DNA from: an uncultured Christensenella sp.
GTDB lineage: Bacteria; Bacillota; Clostridia; Christensenellales; Borkfalkiaceae
Direction of reading: 5' to 3'
Assembly: GCA_910586035.1 (NCBI GenBank)
Contig: CAJUHT010000017.1
Span: 1 to 42,203, forward strand
Length of the DNA stretch: 42,203 bases
The first letter of the stretch is position 1, and each line of letters opens with the position of its first letter. The translations under genes and the position numbers were made by a program. Below are positions 1 to 8,123 of the stretch, one piece after another. Under the pieces are notes generated by a model that saw only the letters and a list, made by a program, of their open reading frames with translations, was not told where the DNA came from and did no database searches.

Positions 1-30
1 CTTGTCTTCCCCCTTAGCAAAGGGACAAGC
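1..30. repeat. Short hairpin unit of the palindromic repeat family
   Basis: A 30-base unit starting CTTGTCTTCCCCCTTAGC, closed by AAAGGGACAAGC, so that CTTGTC/GACAAG-like ends and CCCTT/AAGGG arms can pair. The first 22 bases are identical to the left end of the composite element that begins at 60. It is probably a truncated or degenerate copy. The window starts inside or at the edge of the unit, so its left limit is unknown. Confidence 0.6.
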
Positions 31-59
31 AATGTATATTTAAAACTTACCACCTAAAA

Positions 60-322
60 CTTGTCTTCCCCCTTAGCAAAGGGGGAAGATGTCTGCTAAC
101 GCAGACAGATGAGGGATGTGTATATTTTTACATTATTTAATAACTTTAAATTTATTTCAATAACTAAGCATTTTATTTAATATGATGTGTATCTTTTACC
201 TTATTTGAAATTTAATTTTTTTGTAACTAACAATTCAATTATATAATGTAATTAGTTACTTGAACCCCCTCTCGTCGCCTACGGCGCCACTCTCCCCCTT
301 ATTAAAAAAGGGGGAGAGCAAG
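60..322. mobile_element. Composite palindromic MITE-like repeat, copy 1
   Basis: Two long inverted ends enclose an AT-rich core. The left end (60-120) has hairpin 1 (TTCCCCCTTAGC with AAAGGGGGAA), hairpin 2 (TCTGC taac GCAGA) and then GATGAGGGATGTG. The right end (265-322), read on the minus strand, repeats the plan: CTTGC, a CCCCCTT/AAGGGGG hairpin, a GGCGcc/GGCGAC hairpin, then GAGAGGG. The core (121-264) shares patches such as ACCTTATTT and AAATTTAATT with copy 2. There is no reading frame, so any movement would need a transposase from elsewhere. Mobility is inferred from the repeated architecture only. Confidence 0.65.
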
Positions 323-535
323 AGGAAAGCGGTAATAACTTTCCCCTTAATAAAAAGGAAAGCAAGGGGGCTGGTACGGTTTCCCCTCCACCTCGTCCTT
401 AGCAAAGGGGGAAAGCAAAAGGTTAGTACGGCAACCCTTGTCTGCACACTTATTAAAGGGGCAAACGGTGCGCACGGAGCCTTTAACTTTGCAAAGGGGC
501 TGGCGCATTATTACAACAATATTTACCTTAATTAA
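323..535. repeat. Array of degenerate hairpin units
   Basis: About four or five decayed units follow the composite element at roughly 40-55 base intervals. Each has a CCTTAnnAAAGG-like arm and then GGAAAGCAAGG-like sequence: CCCCTTAATAAAAAGGAAAGC near 341, CCTTAGCAAAGGGGGAAAGC near 398, TTATTAAAGGGGC near 450, and TTTGCAAAGGGGC near 489. The linkers also resemble one another (TGGTACGG, TAGTACGG). Open frames across this stretch look like by-products of the repeat; none has a ribosome site or family resemblance. Confidence 0.55.
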
Positions 536-544
536 AGTAGAGCG

Positions 545-586
545 CAAAAATAACCGCCTTCCGCCGATTTCGGCGGAAGGCGGTTT
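545..586 (-). terminator. Terminator of the hexuronate operon
   Basis: A 14-bp perfect stem AACCGCCTTCCGCC/GGCGGAAGGCGGTT (552-565 and 572-585) lies 15 bases past the uxaC stop. On the minus strand it is followed by ATTTTTG, a classic rho-independent layout. Confidence 0.9.
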
Positions 587-600
587 ACTAATTATAATTT

Positions 601-2013
601 TTAAAACCCAAAATATTCCTGCGCGTTGTTGTAGCAAACGTCCTCTACAATTTTGCCCAGCGTCTCCATTTCGCTTGCGGGGTACTGCCCGCTTTCCACA
701 AGATTGCCAAGCATATTGCAAAGTATTCTTCTGTAATACTCGTGGCGGGGATATGCAAGGAACGAACGGCTGTCGGTAAGCATACCCACCGACTGCGCCA
801 CCAACCCCACCTGCATAAGCGTTTCGAGGTTGGTTTTCATACCGTCCTGCTGGTCTAAGAACCACCACGCAGTGCCTACCTGCACCCTGCCCTTTACCCC
901 CTCTTTCTGGAAGCAACCGGCAAGCACGGTAAGCGCGTAGTTGTCGCGCGGGTTAAGGCAATACAAAATGGTTTTGGGGAGGGCGTCCTGTCCGTCCAGC
1001 TCGCCGAGCAATGCGGAAAGCTTTTCCATATAAACGCTGTCCTCAATGGCGTCAAAACCCGTGTCGGGACCAATTTTTGCAAGCATACTCTTGGAATTGT
1101 TGCGGAGCGCGCCGATATGATACTGCTGTACCCAGCCGTACTTTTTGTACTGTTTGCCGAGGAAGAGCAACACGTAACCCTTATACTTATCCTGCTCCTC
1201 CGCGGAAATGCTTTCGCCCTTAATACCCTTTAAGAATACTGCGTTGGCCTCCTCGTAAGTTGCGGGAGCGTAGCATACCACGTCGAGAGCGTGGTCGGAA
1301 AGGCGCGAGCCCATCTCGTCGAAATATTTAATTCTTTCCGCAAGCGCGTCGCACAGGTCGTTAAGGCTGTTTATTTCTTTGCCGACAACGCCAGCAAGCT
1401 GCTTAACCCAGCTTGCAAACCAGGAAAGCTCTACGTTAATAGCCTTGTCGGGTCTGAACGCGGGGCGAACCTTTACCTTTAAAGTTTTGTCGTCGTTCAT
1501 TTTTTTGTGCCATTCAAGGCTGTCTACGGGGTCGTCGGTGGTGCACACGGTTTTAACGTTAAACTTGTACATCATCTCCCTTGCCGTAAGCGTTTCAAGC
1601 ACTTTGTTCGCCTTTTTCCATATTTTTTCGGCGTTGGCGGGGTTGATTATATCGTCTATCCCGAAATACCTCTGCATTTCGAGGTGCGACCAATGATACA
1701 GCGGATTGCCTACAAAGTAGGGCATACTCTCTACAAACTGCAAATATTTTTTATAATCGTCGTCGGGACCGGAAATGCTGTCCTCCTCATAGCCCCTTGC
1801 GCGGAGGGCGCGCCACTTATAATGGTCGCCGTACCTGTCGCCAGCGCCCAGCCATACCTCGGCAAGATTTCTGAATTTTTTATCTTCGTAAATCTCTTTG
1901 GGCTGTAAATGGCAGTGATAATCTATTATAGGCATATGCTCCGCGTGTTCGTGATACAGCTTTTTTGCCGTTTCCGTTTCAAGCAGAAAATCTTTATCCA
2001 TAAATTTCTTCAT
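601..2013 (-). CDS. uxaC: Glucuronate (uronate) isomerase
   Basis: First cytoplasmic step of hexuronate use: D-galacturonate to D-tagaturonate, or D-glucuronate to D-fructuronate. The 470-residue product matches the length of the E. coli enzyme. The metal-binding HxH of this amidohydrolase-related family is seen as IIDYHCHL (His33, His35), and the C-terminal half has DSRSFLAYPRHEYYRR, typical of the family. The ATG at 2013 has AGGAG at 2021-2025. It is the last gene of the operon, 37 bases after uxaA. Because uxaA and uxaB are adjacent and no mannonate genes (uxuA/uxuB) are present, galacturonate is the substrate best served by this cluster. Identification is firm; substrate preference is inference. 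Confidence 0.97.
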   Translation of the reverse strand: MKKFMDKDFLLETETAKKLYHEHAEHMPIIDYHCHLQPKEIYEDKKFRNLAEVWLGAGDRYGDHYKWRALRARGYEEDSISGPDDDYKKYLQFVESMPYFVGNPLYHWSHLEMQRYFGIDDIINPANAEKIWKKANKVLETLTAREMMYKFNVKTVCTTDDPVDSLEWHKKMNDDKTLKVKVRPAFRPDKAINVELSWFASWVKQLAGVVGKEINSLNDLCDALAERIKYFDEMGSRLSDHALDVVCYAPATYEEANAVFLKGIKGESISAEEQDKYKGYVLLFLGKQYKKYGWVQQYHIGALRNNSKSMLAKIGPDTGFDAIEDSVYMEKLSALLGELDGQDALPKTILYCLNPRDNYALTVLAGCFQKEGVKGRVQVGTAWWFLDQQDGMKTNLETLMQVGLVAQSVGMLTDSRSFLAYPRHEYYRRILCNMLGNLVESGQYPASEMETLGKIVEDVCYNNAQEYFGF

Positions 2014-2050
2014 AAATTTACTCCTCGTATTGCTTGCTACTCCAAAAGTT

Positions 2051-3520
2051 TTACAGCGTAACGCCCGTTTTGAAAATAGCTATTTCCCTTGTATTGTTTA
2101 TTTCGTTTTTAGTCTTTTTGCCGCCCGCAACTTCGACAATCAAATCGACAAGCTTTTCAAGCTGAACGTCAAAGTCGCTTTCAAGCACCGCGCCCGCGTT
2201 AAAATCTATCCAATTGGCTTTGTTTTTGGCAAGGTCGGAGTTGGTGGCAATCTTTAAAGTGGGAACAAACCCGCCGAACGGCGTGCCGCGCCCCGTGGTA
2301 AACAATACCAAATGGCAACCCGCCGCCGCAATATTGGTTACGGCGCACATATCGTTGCCCGGTCCGTTTAACAGATTTAACCCCTTTTCCGTGATATATC
2401 CGTCGTCGAAAACAACGTCCTGCACGGGACCCGCGCCCGATTTCTGCGTACAGCCGAGCGACTTGTCTTCAAGCGTGGTTATGCCGCCCGCCTTATTCCC
2501 GGGGGAGGGATTTTCGTAAACGACCTGACCGTTTTTACGGAAATAGTCCTTAAAATCGTTTATGAGTTTTACGATTTTTTCAAAAGTCTTTTCGTCCTTT
2601 GCGCGGTTCATCAACAGCTGTTCCGCGCCGAACATTTCGGGCACTTCGGAAAGGACGGTAGTGCCGCCCGCCGCAACTATATAATCGGAAAAACGCCCTA
2701 CGAGCGGGTTTGCCGTTATCCCCGAAAGCCCGTCGCTTCCGCCGCACTTCAAGCCTACTTTAAGGCAGGAAATATCCTTTTCTACCCTCTTGTCCCTTTT
2801 TACCTGTACGGCAATTTCCTTTAACAGGTTTACGCCAGAAGTTATTTCGTCCTCGACTTCCTGACAGACAAGAAATTTTATTCTGCTTTCGTCAACCGCG
2901 CCAAGCGTCTGGCGGAACGCCGCCATCTGGTTGTTTTCGCACCCGAGCCCGAGCACCAGCACGCCGCCCGCGTTGGGGTGGCGCACCATTTTCTGCAATA
3001 TGAGTTTGGTGCGTTCGTGGTCGTCGCCGAGCTGGGAACAGCCGTAGGGATGAGTATACGCAAATACCCCGTCGCCTACTTCGCCGCACTCCGCCTTAAA
3101 CCTTTCGACTATTTCTTTGGCTTGTCCGTTTACGCAACCTACGGTGGGTATTACCCATATTTCGTTGCGTATGCCAACTTCGCCGTTTGCGCGCAGGTAC
3201 ACGTTTACCTTGCGCCCCGCAACCTTGCCGAGCGGAGTGGAAACTTTGTTGTATTCGTATTCCAGATTTTCCGAAAGGTTTGTGTGCACGTTGTGCGTGT
3301 GCACGTGGCAACCCTCTTTAATATCGGCGGTGGCGTAGGCTATGGGATTGCCGTACTTTAAAATATGTTCGCCGCTCTTTATATCTTTAAGGGCGAACTT
3401 ATGCCCCTTGGTTATATCCTCTTTCAGCGTTACGCCCTGCTCGGTTTGCCCCTTTTTAAGGTCGCACAGAGCCACGGCAACGTTGTCGAGAGGATTTATA
3501 ATTATCGATTTTTTAGCCAT
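2051..3520 (-). CDS. uxaA: Altronate dehydratase
   Basis: Dehydrates D-altronate to 2-keto-3-deoxygluconate (KDG), a metal-dependent lyase step. At 489 residues it is close to E. coli UxaA (495). Residues 1 to about 80 form the SAF domain, ending in GCHVHTHNV with clustered histidines. The remainder is the UxaA/GarD catalytic region with HPYGCSQLGDDHERT and CGGSDGLSGITANP, both hallmarks of the family. The ATG at 3520 follows AGGAAT (3525-3530) and lies 11 bases after the uxaB stop, so the two are probably translationally linked. GarD (galactarate dehydratase) is the main alternative, but uxaB and uxaC on either side favour altronate. Confidence 0.96.
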   Translation of the reverse strand: MAKKSIIINPLDNVAVALCDLKKGQTEQGVTLKEDITKGHKFALKDIKSGEHILKYGNPIAYATADIKEGCHVHTHNVHTNLSENLEYEYNKVSTPLGKVAGRKVNVYLRANGEVGIRNEIWVIPTVGCVNGQAKEIVERFKAECGEVGDGVFAYTHPYGCSQLGDDHERTKLILQKMVRHPNAGGVLVLGLGCENNQMAAFRQTLGAVDESRIKFLVCQEVEDEITSGVNLLKEIAVQVKRDKRVEKDISCLKVGLKCGGSDGLSGITANPLVGRFSDYIVAAGGTTVLSEVPEMFGAEQLLMNRAKDEKTFEKIVKLINDFKDYFRKNGQVVYENPSPGNKAGGITTLEDKSLGCTQKSGAGPVQDVVFDDGYITEKGLNLLNGPGNDMCAVTNIAAAGCHLVLFTTGRGTPFGGFVPTLKIATNSDLAKNKANWIDFNAGAVLESDFDVQLEKLVDLIVEVAGGKKTKNEINNTREIAIFKTGVTL

Positions 3521-3531
3521 ATCTATTCCTA

Positions 3532-4998
3532 TTACTTACAGCAACCCGAGCAACCGCCCGCAAAACACTCGACAGCCGACTTCATACCCTCGGTATCGAT
3601 AGCCTGCAAGTACTTGGCTACCGTTGCCGTTAAGTCGGGGTGCAGGGTATTCATATCTACTTCCCACGCTTCCGTCCAGCCAAGCGCCTTTTTTGCAAGC
3701 GCGGTATAGTCGCCGTCAAATTCCGCCCAGAGCTTTGCCCAATGCGCAAGAAGTTCGGGCGCGTCGTTCAAGGCTATTTTTTCGTTGCCCCTAACGCCCT
3801 TGTGGAATTCAATTAGCGCCGCAAAGGCGAACAGTAGACGTTGGGGCAGTTTGCCCGTTATGCGTATATAATCTTCAAGCGTGGGCAAAAGACGGGTGCG
3901 GAATTTGGTTGTGGAGTTCAACGCGATGCTCATAAGCTCGTGGCGGATAAAGGGGTTTTTATACCTCTCTATAACGCTGTTGGCAAAGGCAACCATTTCC
4001 GCCTGCGGCAAATCGATTGTGGGATTTACCTCCTCGAAAACAAAGTCGTGCACAAACTTACCTATCGTCTTGTCGTTTACCGCTTCGCCTACCGTATCTA
4101 TGCCGCAAAGGTATGCCACGGGCACCATAGCCGTGTGCGAACCGTTTAAAATTTTAACCTTTCTCTGCTTATACGGCTTTATGCTGTCGGCAAATATAAC
4201 GTTAAGCCCCGTCTTATCGGCGGGCAGAACCTTTTGGACGAACGGCTCTTTTTTCAAAACCCACAAATGGAAAATTTCGCCCTTTACTATGTTGTTGTCG
4301 ATATATCCCGTTTCCTTTTTGATTTCTTCTATTTCGTTTCTGGGATAACCGGGGACGATTCTGTCAACCAAAGTCGACGTAAAGTGATTGGCTTTCTGCA
4401 ACCACTCTATAAATTTTTCGTCCATTTTGTTTATGCGGGCAAGCTCGGTCAAACACCTGTAAAGCTCGTCGCCGTTGTTGTCAATCAACTCGCAGGGGAC
4501 TATCGCCAACCCCTTATCCAAAGCGCCGTTAAAGTGGTCGTATCTCCTCTTCAAAAGCGCCAAAAGCTTGCCGGGGAAGGACTTGGGGCATTCCGTAAGA
4601 TTTGTGTCGGTAGGGTCTACCGCTATGCCCGCCTCCGTCGTATTGGAAATAATTACCTGCAAATCTTCGCTTTCGCCGTATGCGAGATATCTTTCATACT
4701 CCTCGAAGGGATTTATAAGGTCGCCTATTACGTCTATAATGCGGCTCTTTTTAACCTCTTCGCCGTTGTCTATGCCCTCCAAGCGCAGGGTGTACAAGCC
4801 GTCCTGCTCTTTCAATTCCTTAACCCTGCCGAAAGGCATAGGCTGAACGACGGCAACGCCCGCGTTGATTGCGCCGTCGTCGTTGAGGCGCTGAATTATC
4901 CAATCGACAAACGCCCTTAAAAAGTTGCCCTCGCCAAACTGCATAATTTTAATTGGTCTTTCGGGCTTGTCATAAATTTTTTTGCTTATAATTTCCAT
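3532..4998 (-). CDS. uxaB: Tagaturonate reductase (altronate oxidoreductase)
   Basis: NADH-dependent reduction of D-tagaturonate to D-altronate. It is a 488-residue member of the polyol-specific long-chain dehydrogenase family: the N-terminal Rossmann motif is FGEGNFLRAF (residues 21-30), and the catalytic K-x3-N-x2-H pattern is seen as KVKILNGSHTAMVP. Its place between uxaC and uxaA activities makes UxaB the best reading over UxuB or mannitol dehydrogenase. The C-terminus is odd: it ends CFAGGCSGCCK, with cysteines at 478, 483, 486 and 487, which I do not associate with the family and which could bind a metal. The start ATG at 4998 is 29 bases after the upstream stop. Confidence 0.95.
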   Translation of the reverse strand: MEIISKKIYDKPERPIKIMQFGEGNFLRAFVDWIIQRLNDDGAINAGVAVVQPMPFGRVKELKEQDGLYTLRLEGIDNGEEVKKSRIIDVIGDLINPFEEYERYLAYGESEDLQVIISNTTEAGIAVDPTDTNLTECPKSFPGKLLALLKRRYDHFNGALDKGLAIVPCELIDNNGDELYRCLTELARINKMDEKFIEWLQKANHFTSTLVDRIVPGYPRNEIEEIKKETGYIDNNIVKGEIFHLWVLKKEPFVQKVLPADKTGLNVIFADSIKPYKQRKVKILNGSHTAMVPVAYLCGIDTVGEAVNDKTIGKFVHDFVFEEVNPTIDLPQAEMVAFANSVIERYKNPFIRHELMSIALNSTTKFRTRLLPTLEDYIRITGKLPQRLLFAFAALIEFHKGVRGNEKIALNDAPELLAHWAKLWAEFDGDYTALAKKALGWTEAWEVDMNTLHPDLTATVAKYLQAIDTEGMKSAVECFAGGCSGCCK

Positions 4999-5027
4999 AA
5001 AATACGTTCTCCTGATTGCTGTGCCGC

Positions 5028-6140
5028 TTACTGTCTTTGCACGTCGGAAGGAACGGCTTCCTCCGTTTCTTTATCGTAGACGTACGCCGCCTTGTGGGGC
5101 ACGCAGAATTTAAACGCCGCGCCCATTTCGGGGGTGTCGTGCGGGTTGACCTTTAAAATTACGTTTACGTCGCCGACGTTGGCGTAAACGTTTGTGGTAT
5201 CGCCGAGTAGTTCGGTCAAATCAACCTGAGCTTCTATTAAATACTCGTCCTTGCCCGCCTTGCCGCCCTTGGCAAGCTTGATTGCTTCGGGACGGAAAGC
5301 AAACACCACTTCCCTGCCCTCTATCGAAGCTACGTCCTTGACTATGGGCTTGATATCGAAGCAAAGCCCCGCCCCGTTTACAAATTTTCCGCTCTCTACC
5401 TTGCCGTTTAAAAAGTTCATAGGAGGTTCGCCTATGAAGCCCGCGACGAAGAGATTTTTGGGGTAGAAATACAGCTCGAACGGCGTGCCGATTTGCTGAA
5501 CGTATCCGCCCGATTTCATAACGACTATTCTGTCCGACATAGTCATAGCTTCCGTCTGGTCGTGCGTTACGTATATTGTCGTAGCGCCTACCGAACGGTG
5601 AATTTGCTTTATTTCCGACCTCATAGTAACGCGCTGTTTTGCGTCGAGGTTGGAGAGAGGTTCGTCCATAAGGAATATGGACACCTTACGTATGAGCGCG
5701 CGACCTACTGCAACGCGCTGGCACTGACCGCCCGAAAGATTTCTGGGGAATCTTTCAAGATAGTCGGTAAGTCCGAGAATTTTAGCCGTAGCCTGCACCT
5801 TTTCTTCTATTACGTCCGCGTCGATTCCTTCGAGCATAAGTCCGAACGCAAGATTTTCGTAAACGGTGAGGTGGGGATAGAGCGCGTAGGACTGGAATAC
5901 CATTGCTATTCCCCTCTCCCTCGAAGTCATTTGGTTTGCCAGCTTGCCGTCTATATAAAACTCGCCCGCGGTTATGTCTTCGAGCCCTGCAATCATACGC
6001 AGTGTTGTCGATTTGCCGCAGCCCGAATCGCCGACAAGGCAGATAAACTCGCCGTCTTTGATTTCCATATTAAAGTCGTGAACGGCGTGATATCCGTTGG
6101 GATAGACTTTATTTACGTCTTTGAATAATAACTGTGCCAT
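5028..6140 (-). CDS. Sugar ABC transporter ATPase, UgpC/MsmK type
   Basis: Cytoplasmic ATPase that energises carbohydrate import permeases of the CUT1 class. The 370-residue protein has Walker A GDSGCGKST (37-45), Q-loop Gln83, signature LSGGQ (135-139), Walker B IFLMDE (155-160), switch His193, and a C-terminal TOBE/MOP-like regulatory region from about 240. I chose ATG 6140 (AGGGGAA 6 bases upstream) over an upstream ATG at 6173 that has no ribosome site and adds 11 residues foreign to the family. No permease or binding protein is nearby, so like MsmK it may serve several transporters encoded elsewhere. It sits after a 189-base gap, the longest in the operon. Confidence 0.95.
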   Translation of the reverse strand: MAQLLFKDVNKVYPNGYHAVHDFNMEIKDGEFICLVGDSGCGKSTTLRMIAGLEDITAGEFYIDGKLANQMTSRERGIAMVFQSYALYPHLTVYENLAFGLMLEGIDADVIEEKVQATAKILGLTDYLERFPRNLSGGQCQRVAVGRALIRKVSIFLMDEPLSNLDAKQRVTMRSEIKQIHRSVGATTIYVTHDQTEAMTMSDRIVVMKSGGYVQQIGTPFELYFYPKNLFVAGFIGEPPMNFLNGKVESGKFVNGAGLCFDIKPIVKDVASIEGREVVFAFRPEAIKLAKGGKAGKDEYLIEAQVDLTELLGDTTNVYANVGDVNVILKVNPHDTPEMGAAFKFCVPHKAAYVYDKETEEAVPSDVQRQ

Positions 6141-6329
6141 TGAAGTTTCCCCTGAAATTTTATTTTCCCGCATAAATCATTTTATAATCCATAAAAGATT
6201 TTCTGCGATTTTAGGGCGTAGCCCTCTTGTTGTAATATTTAAGTACCCGCAATTTTTCATTTGCCGTCCGCCCAAGTAAGAGCGCGGCGCAAAAACGTTG
6301 TCTTGCCTGTTGCGGACGTTATAAAACGC

Positions 6330-7199
6330 TTATCTCAAATCCTGCGTTTTGATATTGTCCATATCGTCGTACGCCTGATTTTCGCCGCACATACCCCAAA
6401 TGAACGTGTAGTTGTAAGTACCTACGCCGCTGTGAATAGACCAGCTGGGAGAAATTACCGCCTGCTCGTTATGCATTGTAATATGCCTTGTTTCCTGCGG
6501 GGTGCCCATAAGGTGGAAAACCGCCTGGTCCGCGGGCACTTCGAAGTACATATACACTTCCATTCTTCTTTCGTGGGTGTGCGAGGGAAGGGTGTTCCAG
6601 GCGCTGCCCTCGGCAAGCTCGGTCATACCCATAGCAAGCTGACAGCTTTCGCACACGTCGCCGACTATAAATTGGTTAATAGTTCTCTTGTTTATGGTTT
6701 TTTCCTCGCCGAGATGGCGCTGTACGCAGTAGCGCACGCCTTCGGGTGCGGGCTTGCCCTCTACGGGCTTGGTTATTTTAACCGTGGGATAGGTTTTGTG
6801 CGCGGGACAGGAATTGATATAGAATTTAGCGGGGTTTTTAGCGTCGGCGGAAGTAAAGGTAATTTCCCTTGTTCCCATACCGATATATATGCCCTCTTTG
6901 TGTCCTATTTCATATTTCTTGCCGTCGAGGGCTATAACGCCCGCGCCGCCTATATTGATTACGCCCATCTCCCTTCTTTCGAGGAAATATTCGGTTGCAA
7001 GCTCCTTGAACGTTCCCAAAGCCAAAGCTTTTTTAACGGGCATTGCGCCGCCTGCAATCATTCTGTCCTGATGGGAGTACGTTAAAAGAATATCGTCCTC
7101 CTCGAACAGTTTTTCAATCAGATATTTTTCCCGCAGTTCCTCGGTGTCGTACTTCTTGGAATCGTCGGGATGACTTACGTATCTTACGTCAAATTTCAT
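6330..7199 (-). CDS. kduI: 5-keto-4-deoxyuronate isomerase
   Basis: Isomerises 5-keto-4-deoxyuronate (from unsaturated uronates released by pectate or glycosaminoglycan lyases) to 2,5-diketo-3-deoxygluconate. The 289-residue cupin-type protein has His207, His209 and Glu214 in HTHERRMEVYMYF and His256 in WSIHSGVG; their spacing equals the zinc site of E. coli KduI (His196, His198, Glu203, His245). The ATG at 7199 has AAGGAG upstream. The next enzyme, KduD, is absent from the window, so either it lies elsewhere or KduI serves another role in uronate isomerisation here. Confidence 0.96.
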   Translation of the reverse strand: MKFDVRYVSHPDDSKKYDTEELREKYLIEKLFEEDDILLTYSHQDRMIAGGAMPVKKALALGTFKELATEYFLERREMGVINIGGAGVIALDGKKYEIGHKEGIYIGMGTREITFTSADAKNPAKFYINSCPAHKTYPTVKITKPVEGKPAPEGVRYCVQRHLGEEKTINKRTINQFIVGDVCESCQLAMGMTELAEGSAWNTLPSHTHERRMEVYMYFEVPADQAVFHLMGTPQETRHITMHNEQAVISPSWSIHSGVGTYNYTFIWGMCGENQAYDDMDNIKTQDLR

Positions 7200-7234
7200 A
7201 ATAACTCCTTAATATATTGCTGCAATTTTTTGTT

Positions 7235-8074
7235 TTACACTTCTTCCCAAACTTTTTTAACGTACTCCGAGCAAGGTACGATATTTTCGCCCGTAGTGCC
7301 TTCAAGCACCAAAACCGCGTCTTTATCGTACGCTTTAATGCGCGAGAGTATTGCGGGATAATCGAAAAGCCCCTCGCCCGGCGGCACTTGCTTTATTTTG
7401 CCGTCCTGCAAAACGTAGTCCTTTAAATGAAATACGGTTATATTGCCAGCAAAGGTCTTTAAGCCCTCTTCCAATATTTGAAGATAGCGGCTGTGGTTGC
7501 TTTCGTCAAGATAGTTGTAAATATCGAAAATGACTTTTACGTTATCCCTGTTTACTCCGTCAACCGCGCGTTTAAGCGTTTTAACGTCGTAACAGACGTG
7601 CCCCGCCGCGCCCTCCATACCGATATACGCGCCGACCGTCTTTGCATAATCGGCAAGTTCGGTAAAGGTTTCTATAACCGTTTGCAGGGCTTCATCCGTG
7701 CGGTTCAAGGGGTTGTAAGTCCACTTGTCGTCGTTAAAACTGCCCGTTTCACTGCCGACCGTGTCGCAACCGAGGAGCGAAGAGTACTTTAAATAGTCCT
7801 TAAATACCGCCTTGCAGTTTGCAACCTTTTGCTTATTTGAATGAACGGGATTGAAGTACGCGCCTATAAGCCCTACCCTTATTCCGCCCTCTTTCAAAGC
7901 GCGTCCGAGCGCCTCGGCTTTTTCCGCGGTGAGCGCGTTCGGCTGATAGGGCAACTCGTCTATAAACTTGTACGCCACCAGCTGAACGGCTTGTATACCG
8001 CAGTTATTACATTTTTCTACCGCCGCCGCGGCGCCTTTAACGCCGAGGTCGTGCGTGCGGAAAGCTATTTGCAT
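7235..8074 (-). CDS. Sugar phosphate isomerase/epimerase family protein
   Basis: A 279-residue TIM-barrel protein of the xylose-isomerase-like/AP-endonuclease-2 superfamily, cytoplasmic and probably divalent-metal dependent. Candidate metal ligands come at the expected strand ends: Glu in GSETGS, Glu in IGMEGAAGH, Asp in VIFDIYNY, His in VFHLKDY and Glu in LVLEGTTGEN. It sits between kdgK and kduI, so a keto-sugar or uronate-derived acid is a likely substrate, but the exact reaction cannot be read from sequence. The start ATG 8074 has a strong GGAGG sequence upstream. Hydroxypyruvate isomerase and tagatose/psicose 3-epimerase are alternatives within the same fold. Confidence 0.85.
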   Translation of the reverse strand: MQIAFRTHDLGVKGAAAAVEKCNNCGIQAVQLVAYKFIDELPYQPNALTAEKAEALGRALKEGGIRVGLIGAYFNPVHSNKQKVANCKAVFKDYLKYSSLLGCDTVGSETGSFNDDKWTYNPLNRTDEALQTVIETFTELADYAKTVGAYIGMEGAAGHVCYDVKTLKRAVDGVNRDNVKVIFDIYNYLDESNHSRYLQILEEGLKTFAGNITVFHLKDYVLQDGKIKQVPPGEGLFDYPAILSRIKAYDKDAVLVLEGTTGENIVPCSEYVKKVWEEV

Positions 8075-8123
8075 ATAACTCCTCCCCCGTCGTTTTTCAA
8101 AACGCGGTAGTTAATTAAAAAGT

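Noticed and set aside
347..916. Open frame of 189 codons on the minus strand across the repeat block and the end of uxaC
   Set aside because: It runs through the hairpin array, the operon terminator and the antisense-frame of uxaC; composition is Arg/Gly-rich with no family pattern or ribosome site.
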